Shown here: piece by piece, positions 51,206-59,680 of the stretch
Numbering within the stretch: the stretch's first letter is position 1
How the letters are laid out: each line of letters starts with the position of its first letter
Source: Fibrobacter succinogenes
GTDB lineage: Bacteria; Fibrobacterota; Fibrobacteria; Fibrobacterales; Fibrobacteraceae
Assembly (NCBI GenBank): GCA_902800815.1
Contig: CADCGB010000019.1
Location: 22,733-86,732, forward strand
Length of the DNA stretch: 64,000 bases
Reading direction: 5' to 3'
Translations under genes and position numbers: made by a program
Notes under the pieces: model-generated
Databases searched by the model: none
Seen by the model: the letters and a program-made list of their open reading frames with translations, nothing else
What the model was told of the DNA's origin: nothing

Positions 51206-52087
51206 TTATGCGATGTTGAGGCTCTGCTCGCGGATGCACTCGATCTCGTTCTTGAGCTCGATGGCAAGCGCCGCGATGTCTGCGCTCTGACACTTGGTCC
51301 CCAGCGTATTCGCCTCGCGGCCCATTTCCTGAAGGATAAACCCGAGGTTCTTTCCCTGTGCACCGCCCTTCTTGAGCGCGTCCAGGAACAGCTTGTTGTG
51401 GCTGTGGAACCGCGTGATTTCTTCGTGGATGTCGAGTTTGTCGGCCATGATGCAGGCTTCTTGCAATAGGCGCACGTCGTCGATTTCGCTGTCCTTCATC
51501 AGGGCGTCGATGCGTTCCTTGAACTTGACCTTCCAAGTTTCGATGCGCTGCGGGTCCAGCACTTCGATCTTCGCGAGAACATCTTCCAGGTGGGCGACAC
51601 GCTTCGTAAGGTCGGTGGCGAGGTTCGCGCCTTCCTTCTCGCGCATGGCAATCACGCCGTCGAGCGCCTTGTCGAGTTCTGCTTTCAGGTGCTTTTCCCA
51701 AACTTCGTTGTCGGCACCCGCATCGGTAAACTGCAATACTTCCGGGATGGCGAGGATGTGCTCAATCCGGACTGTATCCTGGATGCCATACTTGATTTGC
51801 AAGGCCTTCGTGATTTCCACGAACTTGCTCACCGCCGTCTCGTTGTAGCATACGGGAATGTTCCCGACATTGCCTTCGCCGAGCGTGATGGAGAGGTTCA
51901 CCGAGCCGCGGGCGAGTTTTTCCTTGATTTGCGCCTTGAAGTCGTTCTCGAGGTAGGCGAAGTTCTTCGGGATTTTTGCAGAAATTTCAAGGAATCGACT
52001 GTTCACGCTGCGCACTTCGATAACGCAGGTGGTTCCGTTCAGGGTGGATTCGCTCTTGCCGAACCCGGTCATAGAGATGATGGACAT
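51206..52087 (-). CDS. yicC: YicC family protein (endoribonuclease family)
   Basis: A 293-residue cytoplasmic protein. The N-terminal signature SMTGFGKSE, then IEVRSVNSRFLEISAKIP, and the C-terminal DUF1732 region (EEITRFHSHNKLFLDALKKGGAQGKNLGFILQEMGREANTLGTKCQSADIAALAIELKNEIECIREQSLNIA) are the YicC hallmarks; members are reported endoribonucleases. I start at 52087 (MSIISMTGFG), two bases after the metX-metW stop. An earlier in-frame ATG overlaps that gene. The last codons are repeated downstream as a direct repeat. Confidence 0.93.
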   Translation of the reverse strand: MSIISMTGFGKSESTLNGTTCVIEVRSVNSRFLEISAKIPKNFAYLENDFKAQIKEKLARGSVNLSITLGEGNVGNIPVCYNETAVSKFVEITKALQIKYGIQDTVRIEHILAIPEVLQFTDAGADNEVWEKHLKAELDKALDGVIAMREKEGANLATDLTKRVAHLEDVLAKIEVLDPQRIETWKVKFKERIDALMKDSEIDDVRLLQEACIMADKLDIHEEITRFHSHNKLFLDALKKGGAQGKNLGFILQEMGREANTLGTKCQSADIAALAIELKNEIECIREQSLNIA

Positions 52088-52088
52088 A

Positions 52089-53888
52089 TCAAACCTTCTT
52101 GCTGATGGTCGCAATCACGTGTTCTGCGCCGAAATTCTTGAGGCCAAGCGCGGTGAGGAACTTGCTCAGCGTGTGGTCGCTCTGGTAGTTGATATTCTCG
52201 ATGCGGAACCCTTCCTTGTCGCAGAGCGTGTAGAAGTCCTTGAGGGTAAGCACGCGGATGTTCGGCGTGTCGTACCACTCGTAGGGCAGTTCCTTGGACT
52301 TGGGCATGCGACCGTGGAGCATAAGGCTTCCGCGGGTAGTCCAGTGCCCGAAATTCGGGAACGTGACGATGGCCTTCTTGGCAACGCGCAGGAGTTCGTT
52401 CAGGAGAGCCACCGGGTCGCGGATTTCCTGGATAGTGCGGTTGATAATCGCGTAGTCGAAACTTCCGTCCTTCAGGTCCGAGATTCCGCTCTCGTCCAGG
52501 TCGCGCTGGATAACCTGCACGTCCTTCTCGATGCAGTCAAGGATGCCGGTGATGCTCTTCTCGATACCGAAACCGCTCGCCTTCTTCTTGTGGGCGAGGT
52601 AGTCAAGCAAGTCGCCACTGCCGCAACCGAGGTCGAGCACGTGGCTGCCTTCTTTCACGAGCTTGCCAAGCAACTTGAAATCGCTTTCTTCATGGAATAC
52701 GGGTACGGCCTGCGTGCCCTGCTGCGGGATAATCTTGGAATCGAGGAAGCGGCCCACGGCCTTGCCGAGTTCGCCCACCTCGATGAGGAATCCGTCGTGC
52801 CCGAACTGCGTGTCGAGTTCGAGGCTTGTGACCGTCTTGCCCACGTTCAAAAGCGCGCTCGTGATGCGGCGGCTCTCGTGCGGCGGGAAAAGCCAGTCGG
52901 TGGAGAGGTTCACGTTCAGCACTTCGGCGCCGATATCCTTGAAGGCGTTCTCGATGCTGCCGTATTCGGTTTCCAGGTCGAATGCATCGGTCGCGTGTGC
53001 GATATGCAGGTAGCTGTTCGCGTCAAAGCGGTCTACGAACTTTGTTCCCTGGTAGCGCAGGTAGCTTTCGATAGGCAGGTTCAGGTCGAACGGCGTAGAG
53101 TACGTGACGGCGTGGTTCTTGTTCTCCTGCGCCTGTGCACGCTTGAACTTCTGTTCCATGCCGATAGCCGAAAGGTACGTGATGTGCGCAAGCTTGCGGG
53201 CGTTGGCGAGGCCCACGTCGGGCTTCGCGACTCCTTCGCCGTAGAAGTCGCCGTTGTTGTAGTTCGGGTCCTGCGTAATCACGTCGCGGGCCACGACTTC
53301 GAAACCGAGCGCCTGGCTCGAGAAGCGCGGGGAACTCGCGATAATCACGATGCGCTTGACCTGCGTGGGGTAGTAGATGGCCCACTTCATCGCCTGGAAG
53401 CCGCCCATCGAGCCGCCCAGGACGCAGTAGAATTCCTTGATGCCGAGACCGTCGGCGAGTTCCTTTTGGGCGTGCACCATATCGCCGATGGTGATGGTGG
53501 GGAAGGTGCTCCCGTAGGGCTTGCCCGTACGCGGGTTGATGCTTGCGGGGCCCGTAGAGCCCTTGCAGCCGCCCAAAATATTGCTGCAGACCACGAAGAA
53601 GCGGTCCGTATCGATGGCCTTGCCGGGGCCGATGAGTTCGTCCCACCAGCCGGGCTTCTTGTCGGTTTCGGTGTACCAGCCGGCTGCGTGTGCGTCGGCG
53701 GTGAGCGGCGAGCAGACCCACACCGCGTTGTCGGCGGCTGCGTTCAGCGTGCCGTAAGTCTCGTAACGGATGGTAAGCGCGGGGAGCGTCTTACCGTTTT
53801 CCAGCGCAAAACCGGCCTCGCCATAGTCCTTGACGAAGTCCTTCGGCTCCACGGGGCCAATGCTGGATTTATGCAAATATTCACTCAT
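52089..53888 (-). CDS. metX: Fused homoserine O-acetyltransferase (MetX) and MetW methyltransferase-like domain
   Basis: A 599-residue cytoplasmic fusion. The N-terminal part (about 1-370) is MetX, which acetylates homoserine for methionine synthesis: GGCKGSTGPASINP, the nucleophile elbow GGSMGGFQAMKWA (Ser160), and Asp/His in DWLFPPHES and FGHDGFLIE. The C-terminal part (about 400-599) is MetW-like, with an SAM-binding motif HVLDLGCGSGDLLDYL. MetX and MetW are usually separate neighbouring genes. The start is ATG 53888, since TATATT lies exactly 7 nt upstream; ATG 53894 is the alternative. The downstream yicC is close enough for co-transcription. Confidence 0.93.
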   Translation of the reverse strand: MSEYLHKSSIGPVEPKDFVKDYGEAGFALENGKTLPALTIRYETYGTLNAAADNAVWVCSPLTADAHAAGWYTETDKKPGWWDELIGPGKAIDTDRFFVVCSNILGGCKGSTGPASINPRTGKPYGSTFPTITIGDMVHAQKELADGLGIKEFYCVLGGSMGGFQAMKWAIYYPTQVKRIVIIASSPRFSSQALGFEVVARDVITQDPNYNNGDFYGEGVAKPDVGLANARKLAHITYLSAIGMEQKFKRAQAQENKNHAVTYSTPFDLNLPIESYLRYQGTKFVDRFDANSYLHIAHATDAFDLETEYGSIENAFKDIGAEVLNVNLSTDWLFPPHESRRITSALLNVGKTVTSLELDTQFGHDGFLIEVGELGKAVGRFLDSKIIPQQGTQAVPVFHEESDFKLLGKLVKEGSHVLDLGCGSGDLLDYLAHKKKASGFGIEKSITGILDCIEKDVQVIQRDLDESGISDLKDGSFDYAIINRTIQEIRDPVALLNELLRVAKKAIVTFPNFGHWTTRGSLMLHGRMPKSKELPYEWYDTPNIRVLTLKDFYTLCDKEGFRIENINYQSDHTLSKFLTALGLKNFGAEHVIATISKKV

Positions 53889-53895
53889 ATGCATA

Positions 53896-53901
53896 AATAT
53901 A
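53896..53901 (-). promoter_or_regulatory. TATATT box 7 nt before metX
   Basis: On the minus strand TATATT, TATGCAT, ATG (53888). It favours the second of two in-frame ATGs. Confidence 0.5.
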
Positions 53902-53944
53902 GTAAAACGATAGACATTGTTTGCGCATTAATCCGCGCAATAAC

Positions 53945-54934
53945 CTAGAATTCCTTGCGGTAGATTAGGTTCAGCGAGGCCTTGGCGCCGAGCGATTCCT
54001 TGAACTTGAAGAGGGGGAGGTTCAGGTATTCACCGCAGTCCTCGGTAGAGATTCCCCACGAGAACCTGTTAAACCCGTCCTTTGCGGCTTCGCGCAAGAC
54101 GTTTATGTACATGGCGGTCGAGGGCTGGAAATCGCGGATTTCTTCGTTCGGGGCGATGTACTGAGCGTGCCTTACCTTAGCGCTCGTAAAGTCGAACAGC
54201 ATCATTCCGGCGACAAACGTTTCTTTTTGGGGGGCGTTCGGGTCGCGCATCCACAGGGTGCGGAACTTGACTTCTTCTGCGATGCGGTTGTGGCGCAGGT
54301 CCAGCAGTTCCTCGAGCGTGTGGACGGGCTTCACGTTGTGCTTCGCCTTTGAAATGCACAGGTGCTTGTAGAATTCGGGCATCTCCGCGTCGGTCATCTC
54401 GCGGTACTCGAGGTTGTGCGGTATGGACTTGCGGAATACCGAACGGCATGTCTTTTCGCAGTTCTCGAGCGGGTCGGTGCCTGCATCGAGAATGCAATAT
54501 GCGTTCAGTTCCGACTGGCGCCTGTACCCGCGGTGCTCCATCGCGTATTCCAGCAGGTCGCTAGACTCGAGCGAGAATAGGCTGGATGTTGGGCGCAGGC
54601 GTACCTTCTTGCAGATGCCCTTCAGGTATTCCTCTGCACATTCCATGATGTGCATGACCCGCTCTGCGGTGTAGAAATGCTTTGCGATGATGGGCCCGCC
54701 GAAGGTGGAACCCTGGTGCGAAATCCATTCGCCTTCATCGGTCAGGTTGCCGGGGAATACGGCAACGATGGAACCGCTCGATTCCAGCATGAACGAGGCG
54801 TCCTTGAAGCGCCCCTGCGGGTGGTAGTTCAGGAACCTACGTGTCTGCAAGAACGTGCCGTTCACGGATTCGCTCATCACGAACCGGTCCCAACGCGCCT
54901 CCAGGTGCGAATCGTATGGTAAAACACTGAACAT
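53945..54934 (-). CDS. FemAB-like/GNAT-superfamily acyltransferase
   Basis: A 329-residue protein of the FemAB/BioF2-like GNAT superfamily, found in polysaccharide and peptidoglycan loci. Typical features: an N-terminal WDRFVMSESVNGTFLQTRRFLNYH, the acyl-acceptor region KSIPHNLEYREMTDAEMPEFYKHLC, and the late GNAT core QYIAPNEEIRDFQPSTAMYINVLREAAKDGFNRFSWGIS. No signal peptide. It is divergent from fdtA, and a TATCTT box sits 6 nt before its ATG. It may supply an acyl or aminoacyl modification to the sugar made by the neighbouring genes, or act as the missing N-acetyltransferase; this is inference. Confidence 0.78.
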   Translation of the reverse strand: MFSVLPYDSHLEARWDRFVMSESVNGTFLQTRRFLNYHPQGRFKDASFMLESSGSIVAVFPGNLTDEGEWISHQGSTFGGPIIAKHFYTAERVMHIMECAEEYLKGICKKVRLRPTSSLFSLESSDLLEYAMEHRGYRRQSELNAYCILDAGTDPLENCEKTCRSVFRKSIPHNLEYREMTDAEMPEFYKHLCISKAKHNVKPVHTLEELLDLRHNRIAEEVKFRTLWMRDPNAPQKETFVAGMMLFDFTSAKVRHAQYIAPNEEIRDFQPSTAMYINVLREAAKDGFNRFSWGISTEDCGEYLNLPLFKFKESLGAKASLNLIYRKEF

Positions 54935-54940
54935 GCCTTA

Positions 54941-54946
54941 AAGATA
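54941..54946 (-). promoter_or_regulatory. TATCTT box 6 nt before the FemAB-like gene
   Basis: On the minus strand TATCTT, TAAGGC, ATG (54934). It faces the TATATT box of fdtA (54979-54984) in a 61-base divergent promoter region. Confidence 0.45.
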
Positions 54947-54995
54947 CAAATCTACCGCCCGCGGAACATAAAAAATTGTATATTACTTTCATATT

Positions 54996-55412
54996 ATGCC
55001 GAATTTTGAAGAAAAACCGCAGATTATAGACATTCCCATCGTTCATGACCAGCGTGGGAACCTGAGCGTCGTTGAAGGTAACCAGCTGATTCCCTTCGAA
55101 ATCAAGCGACTCTACTACCTGTACGACGTTCCCGGTGGTGCGACCCGCGGTGGGCACGCCCACAGGAATCTGCAGCAGCTGATTATCGCGGCGAGTGGTA
55201 GCTTCGATGTCATCATAGACGATGGCAGGACTCGCCAGAAGTTTTCGCTGAACAGGTCCTATCACGGACTGTATATCCCGAAGATGCATTGGCGTGAAAT
55301 TGAGAATTTCTCCTCGGGTGCCGTTTGCATGGTGCTCGCGTCGGACCATTACAACGAGGCCGATTACATTTACGAGTATGAAGATTTTGTCCGTGAAGTT
55401 TCTGGGAAATAG
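54996..55412 (+). CDS. fdtA: dTDP-4-oxo-6-deoxyhexose 3,4-ketoisomerase (FdtA/QdtA, WxcM-like)
   Basis: A 138-residue cupin enzyme that shifts the keto group of dTDP-4-oxo-6-deoxyglucose from C4 to C3, preparing 3-amino-3,6-dideoxy sugars. The cupin histidines are in GGATRGGHAHRNLQQLII and the C-terminal motif is YIPKMHWREIENFSSGAVCMVLASDHYNEADYIYEY, as in FdtA/QdtA. Length is typical. It is followed directly by a sugar aminotransferase of the DegT type, the expected next enzyme. RmlA and RmlB, which make the precursor, are not in the window. Confidence 0.9.
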   Translation: MPNFEEKPQIIDIPIVHDQRGNLSVVEGNQLIPFEIKRLYYLYDVPGGATRGGHAHRNLQQLIIAASGSFDVIIDDGRTRQKFSLNRSYHGLYIPKMHWREIENFSSGAVCMVLASDHYNEADYIYEYEDFVREVSGK

Positions 55413-55428
55413 AAGATAGGGTAGGCCA

Positions 55429-56574
55429 TTGTCGAAGATGAAGGTTCCTTTTTACACCCTGGATTACGTTTCCAAAACTCTTGGGCCGGATCTGCAATCT
55501 GCGTTCGGTAATGTCCTTGACGCGAACTGGTTTATCCGTGGCCCCCGTTGCGAACAATTCGAGAATGCCTTTGCCGGGTACTGTGGCGTGCAGCATGCCG
55601 TTGGTGTCGGGAATGGCCTGGATGCGTTGACGCTGATGCTCCGGGCTGCAATACTGCAGGGGCTCCTTGAACGGGGCGACGAAGTTCTGGTGCCCGCGAA
55701 TACGTTTATAGCGACGGTGCTTGCCGTGACGGCTGCGGGCCTGGTTCCCGTACTTGTGGAACCGGAACGCGAAACTTGCAATATGGACCCTTCGAAGTTG
55801 GAAGAGGCCTGTTCTGCCCGCACCAAGGCAATCCTTGTGGTGCACCTTTATGGTCGCCTTGCCGACATGGAATCCATCTACGGGTTTGCAAAGAGCCGCG
55901 GGCTTCTCGTTTTTGAGGACTGCGCGCAGGCACACGGGGCGCAGTTGCCCGATGGCTGCAGGGCCGGCTCGTTTGGTCGCGCCGCCGCGTTCAGCTTCTA
56001 CCCGACAAAGAACCTGGGTGCACTTGGCGATGCGGGCATGGTCGTTACCGACGATGCGGAACTTGCTCGCGTAGTGCGCTCGCTCGGCAATTACGGTTCT
56101 TCCGAGAAGTACGTGAACCGTTACGTGGGGGTGAACTCCCGCCTTGATGAACTCCAGGCGGCGCTCCTGCTGGAAAAGCTCCCGCATCTTGATTCCTGGA
56201 ATGCGCGCCGGCGTGAAATTGCGGAACGCTACCGCAGGGGAGTGACGAACCCGCGTATTGTGTGCCCGGTTGCACCGGCCGCACCCGAAAGCCATGTGTA
56301 TCACCTTTTTGTGGTGCAGTGCGACCGCCGTGATGACCTGCAGGCATTCCTCGCGGCGCGCGGGATCGAGACCCTTGTGCATTACCCGATTCCGCCTCAC
56401 TTGCAACAGGCTTATACGGAGCCTTCTGGCTCGGAACCGCTCCCCGAAATGCGCCATGGCGCGCTTCCTGTGGCGGAGTCGCTTGCTAGATGCGTCTTGA
56501 GCCTTCCGATGGGCCCGGGCCTGAGTGACGACGAAGTCGCTTATGTCATTGACTCCCTGAACGAGTTTGTGTAA
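55429..56574 (+). CDS. Sugar aminotransferase, DegT/DnrJ/EryC1 family (FdtB/QdtB-like)
   Basis: A 381-residue PLP enzyme that would transaminate the 3-keto sugar from FdtA. The PLP region reads [18 protein letters not shown], with Lys194 forming the Schiff base, and DCAQAHGAQ holds the Asp that contacts the ring nitrogen. [28 protein letters not shown] is the family signature. The start is TTG 55429 behind GATAGGGTAGG; ATG 55438 is an alternative with wider spacing. The downstream flippase gene is only four bases away. Coupling to FdtA points to Fuc3N or Qui3N; a matching acetyltransferase is not seen as a normal FdtC. Confidence 0.9.
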   Translation: MSKMKVPFYTLDYVSKTLGPDLQSAFGNVLDANWFIRGPRCEQFENAFAGYCGVQHAVGVGNGLDALTLMLRAAILQGLLERGDEVLVPANTFIATVLAVTAAGLVPVLVEPERETCNMDPSKLEEACSARTKAILVVHLYGRLADMESIYGFAKSRGLLVFEDCAQAHGAQLPDGCRAGSFGRAAAFSFYPTKNLGALGDAGMVVTDDAELARVVRSLGNYGSSEKYVNRYVGVNSRLDELQAALLLEKLPHLDSWNARRREIAERYRRGVTNPRIVCPVAPAAPESHVYHLFVVQCDRRDDLQAFLAARGIETLVHYPIPPHLQQAYTEPSGSEPLPEMRHGALPVAESLARCVLSLPMGPGLSDDEVAYVIDSLNEFV

Positions 56575-56578
56575 GTCC

Positions 56579-57847
56579 ATGAATAACGAATCAAGATTCT
56601 GGAAACTCGTATTCGGTTCTGGCGGTGTGACTGCCTGCAACATGTTGCGGACGTTTGTCATCAACAAGCTTTTGGCGGTTTTCCTGCCTCCGTCTTTTTT
56701 TGCGTGCGTGGGCCAGCTGCAGAATTTCATGACTGCGGGGCAGGCGATGTCGTCTTTGGCCATGCAGAATGGCTGGGTGAGCCTTACGGCACAGAACAAG
56801 GGAGATGTCAAGCAACTGCACGGCATCTGGCGTGGCGGTTTCAAGCTTACCGTATTTGCCTCTGCGGCAACCTTCGCGCTTGTAATTGCTTTCTGTTTCC
56901 TGGCGCCTCTTGAAACGCTCGTTCCGGGTATCCACCCGCGGCTGGTGCAGGCGGCAATCCTGTTCTCGCTGCCGGGAATCCTTGCGATGAATATCGTTAC
57001 CATCACATCTTCGGTGATGAACGGGCTCGGAGAATACAAGCGCTGGGCGCTTATCGGGATAGCATCTTCGCTCCTCCAGTGCATCTGGGTGGCCTTCTTC
57101 CTTTACACGGGCCGCCTGAGCGTCCTCTCCATAATTGCTACGCAGTCTATCCTTGCGGGGATCTTTGCGGTGCAGGTGGCGCGTGGGGCAGGTTTCCATT
57201 TCGGTGCAATCCGCAATTCCCTGCTCGATATTCGCTTCCCGTGGTTTGCCTTTGCTGCAATGGGTATCGTGCCGATGCTCCTGAGCCCGGTCGTCTTGAC
57301 GGCCATGCGTTCGTACATCGGTAGTGAATTCGGTTGGAATGCTGCCGGTATCTGGCAGGGGGTCTGGAAGATTTCCGATTTCTTCGCCTCGGGCTTTTCG
57401 GCTATTCTCGGGGTAATCCTTCTCCCGAAAATTTCTGATAGGCTCTCGAAAAAAGAGTTCTGGTCGATGTTCTACCCGGTGCTCGCCAAGATGTTCGGGC
57501 TTACGTTCGCCGTGATAGCGGTGATTTACTTCTGCCGCCATCTTGTGGTGTCGCTCATGCTCTCGGATTCGTATGCGGCAGTTGCCGACTACATGCCGCT
57601 GCAGCTTGTGGGGGATTTCTTCCGTACGGGGGGCTGGGCCCTGGGCCTGGTGCTTATTGCCCGTCGCGAAACGGTGAAGTTTATTGTTGCAGAAGTTCTG
57701 GGTAATGCCTACCTTCTTGTAGGTACAATTGTTTTTGCGAAGTACTTTGAATTTAACGCTCCGATGCTTGCGTACGCGAGCGAGAATGTTCTCTACTTTA
57801 TCGGCCTGTTTATTGTTGTTCGGAGGCTCAAGTGGAATACTCCATAA
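56579..57847 (+). CDS. Wzx-like O-antigen/polysaccharide flippase
   Basis: A 422-residue membrane protein with about 12 helices of the MATE/MVF flippase superfamily, flipping undecaprenyl-linked glycan repeat units. The N-terminus (GSGGVTACNMLRTFVINKLLAVFLPPSFFACVGQLQNFMT) matches WzxE-type translocases. I start at ATG 56579, two bases after the aminotransferase stop; a TTG at 56567 is in frame but lies inside it. The next gene starts inside its 3' end. Its presence with glycosyltransferases suggests a Wzx/Wzy-type surface polysaccharide; no Wzy is in the window. Confidence 0.87.
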   Translation: MNNESRFWKLVFGSGGVTACNMLRTFVINKLLAVFLPPSFFACVGQLQNFMTAGQAMSSLAMQNGWVSLTAQNKGDVKQLHGIWRGGFKLTVFASAATFALVIAFCFLAPLETLVPGIHPRLVQAAILFSLPGILAMNIVTITSSVMNGLGEYKRWALIGIASSLLQCIWVAFFLYTGRLSVLSIIATQSILAGIFAVQVARGAGFHFGAIRNSLLDIRFPWFAFAAMGIVPMLLSPVVLTAMRSYIGSEFGWNAAGIWQGVWKISDFFASGFSAILGVILLPKISDRLSKKEFWSMFYPVLAKMFGLTFAVIAVIYFCRHLVVSLMLSDSYAAVADYMPLQLVGDFFRTGGWALGLVLIARRETVKFIVAEVLGNAYLLVGTIVFAKYFEFNAPMLAYASENVLYFIGLFIVVRRLKWNTP

Positions 57848-58797
57848 CGAACATGTTCGCCGAGAAGATTGACGAGAATGTCTACGTGAAGGCGTTTGTG
57901 CAGGGCTCCGAAACGGAACAGCGCGAAATGCCCCCGTTGGTATCGGTCCTTATGGCGAGCTACAACCACGAGAAGTATGTGGAGGCCGCCGTCCGTTCCG
58001 TGATGGCGCAGAAGGGTGTTGCCTTTGAACTCATTGTGGTCGATGACGGTAGCACGGATTCCTCGCCGGAAATCCTTGAAAGGTTGCAGGCCGAGCTCAA
58101 GTTCACCTACGTGCACCGCCCCAATAAGGGCGTGGTGGCCACGATGAACGAACTCGTGTCTATGGCGCGGGGCAAGTACTTCTGCTCGTTCGCCTCCGAC
58201 GACATGATGCCGCAGGGGAGGCTCGAGAAGCAGAGCGCCTATTTGGAATCGCACCCCGAAGAATCGCTATGCTTTGGGCAGATTGTGCTGATGGACAAGG
58301 ACGGCAATCACGGAGAGGAATTCGACCCGCGATACACGCGCTCGATTCCGCGCGTCACCTTCGACGAGTTCTTTATGGGCAAGAAAGAGGTGCACGGCTG
58401 TTCCGAGATGATCAGGCTCGACTTTTTCCGCGAGTATGGTGGCTATGATGCGGAATTCCCGTTTGAGGATTTCCCGCTATGGCTCAAGTTCTTCAAGATT
58501 TGCGGTTCCATCGCGGTCTTGCCGGTAAACTGCTGCTATTACCGCCAGCACGGCAACAACATGTCGCTTGACAATACGCTCATGTACGGCACTTTCCTGA
58601 AGGTTCTGGAGCGCTACAGTGACCACCCGCGCTACAAGGATGCGGTAAATATCTGGAAGTCGCACTGGTTCTCGATGCTAGCCTACCGCGACAAGAAGGA
58701 TGCGCTCCGCAAGCTGCCTCAGCTCTGGTCGTTCTCGCTCCCGTTCCTGAAGCGGTTCCCCAAGCTGTTTATCCCGCGCTTCTTGCTAAAAAAATAA
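57832..58797 (+). CDS. Glycosyltransferase family 2
   Basis: A 321-residue cytoplasmic GT-A glycosyltransferase. The GT2 core is LVSVLMASYNHEKYVEAAVRSVMAQKGVAFELIVVDDGSTDSSPEILERL, with FASDDMMPQ supplying the DXD-type metal site and FEDFPLWLKFFKI the ED motif. The N-terminus is extended by about 35 residues. The start is GTG 57832 behind CGGAGG, overlapping the flippase gene by 16 bases, so the genes are coupled. It would add one sugar to the growing lipid-linked unit; sugar unknown. Confidence 0.88.
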   Translation: MEYSITNMFAEKIDENVYVKAFVQGSETEQREMPPLVSVLMASYNHEKYVEAAVRSVMAQKGVAFELIVVDDGSTDSSPEILERLQAELKFTYVHRPNKGVVATMNELVSMARGKYFCSFASDDMMPQGRLEKQSAYLESHPEESLCFGQIVLMDKDGNHGEEFDPRYTRSIPRVTFDEFFMGKKEVHGCSEMIRLDFFREYGGYDAEFPFEDFPLWLKFFKICGSIAVLPVNCCYYRQHGNNMSLDNTLMYGTFLKVLERYSDHPRYKDAVNIWKSHWFSMLAYRDKKDALRKLPQLWSFSLPFLKRFPKLFIPRFLLKK

Positions 58798-58799
58798 TT

Positions 58800-58936
58800 C
58801 TCGTATCCCTAATTTTTTTGCACCGTCAGGTGCGCATGCTCTAACACGCTGATATGATGTTTAATATGGGTGCGGCGTGTTTGAGCGTGTCGGGAGGGTC
58901 TTAGGGAGGGGCCGTCGTACGAGCCCCGCCCTAGTC
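58800..58936. other. Structured intergenic segment with three stem-loops between convergent genes
   Basis: No gene. It holds GCACC-GTCA-GGTGC, a long-range stem CTCTAACACGC with GCGTGTTTGAG (10 of 11 pairs), and a strong CTTAGGGaGGGGC ... GCCCCgCCCTAG stem near its right end that can terminate both convergent genes. Confidence 0.55.
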
Positions 58937-59680
58937 TTATAAGCTGTTTAATTTCCTGATAGTCCCGCGCACCCCGAGGGTCGTGAGGTTCGTCCACAGT
59001 GAAAGCGGTATTGTGAGGATCTTTGCCAGCGGGCGGGGGAAGGTGGCGAATAGCCACTGCCTGCGGCGAATTCCCTTGCGTACCGATTCAGGCCGCCAGT
59101 CGCTACTGAAGTGGTGTATGCAGTAGGTTTCTTCCGTTGCGCGAATCTTCCCGTCGATGTAACTTTTGGGCGAAAATGCGCTCTCGGGCAATATCTCCAG
59201 GTTGAATTTCCCGAAGGCTTCGCGCAGTATGTTCGGGAGCACCATCTGGTCGACATCTCCCTCCGAGTACGTGAATGCGTGCGCTTTGTAGTATTCCAGC
59301 GCCGCCGCTACCGGCTCGCATCCCGGTTCGCAACCCATCACGGCACCTTCGATTCGCTTGGAGCCGTTCTCGTAACCAAAGAAGTACGGGCGTTCCAGCA
59401 GGTCGCCAAAGGGGCGCATAACTTCTACATCGGTATCCAGGTAAACGCCGCCTTCCGTCCAAAGTGCATAGAGCCGCACGGCATCGGCGGCGAATGCCCA
59501 GCGTTTCTGGTCAAGCGCTTCTGCCACCCAGGGGATTCCCGTGGCGCGCGCCTTCTCGGCGTCCCAGTGGACAAGTTCAAAATCGGGCAGGTGCTTGCGC
59601 CAGCTATCCATGCAGCGCTGGACGCTTTCGGGGTAGGCCTCTCCGGAGAACCAGCAGAAGTGTATCTTCTTCGGGATCAT
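58937..59680 (-). CDS. Glycosyltransferase, GT32-like (capsular polysaccharide type)
   Basis: A 247-residue cytoplasmic glycosyltransferase. The start MIPKKIHFCWFSGEAYPESVQRCMDSWRKHLPDFELVHWD and the DXD motif in LWTEGGVYLDTDVEVMRPF are GT32/OCH1-like. C-terminal IHHFSSDWRPESVRKGI is typical of bacterial capsule members. The start overlaps the stop of the upstream GT2 gene (ATGA), so the two are co-translated on the minus strand. Sugar and linkage unknown. Confidence 0.87.
   Translation of the reverse strand: MIPKKIHFCWFSGEAYPESVQRCMDSWRKHLPDFELVHWDAEKARATGIPWVAEALDQKRWAFAADAVRLYALWTEGGVYLDTDVEVMRPFGDLLERPYFFGYENGSKRIEGAVMGCEPGCEPVAAALEYYKAHAFTYSEGDVDQMVLPNILREAFGKFNLEILPESAFSPKSYIDGKIRATEETYCIHHFSSDWRPESVRKGIRRRQWLFATFPRPLAKILTIPLSLWTNLTTLGVRGTIRKLNSL

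Noticed and set aside
52029..53948. 639-codon plus-strand open frame
   Set aside because: It is antisense to the MetX-MetW and yicC genes, whose motifs are unambiguous. Its product is a low-complexity Val/Glu/Asp-rich chain with no domain, a result of the codon bias of the real gene.
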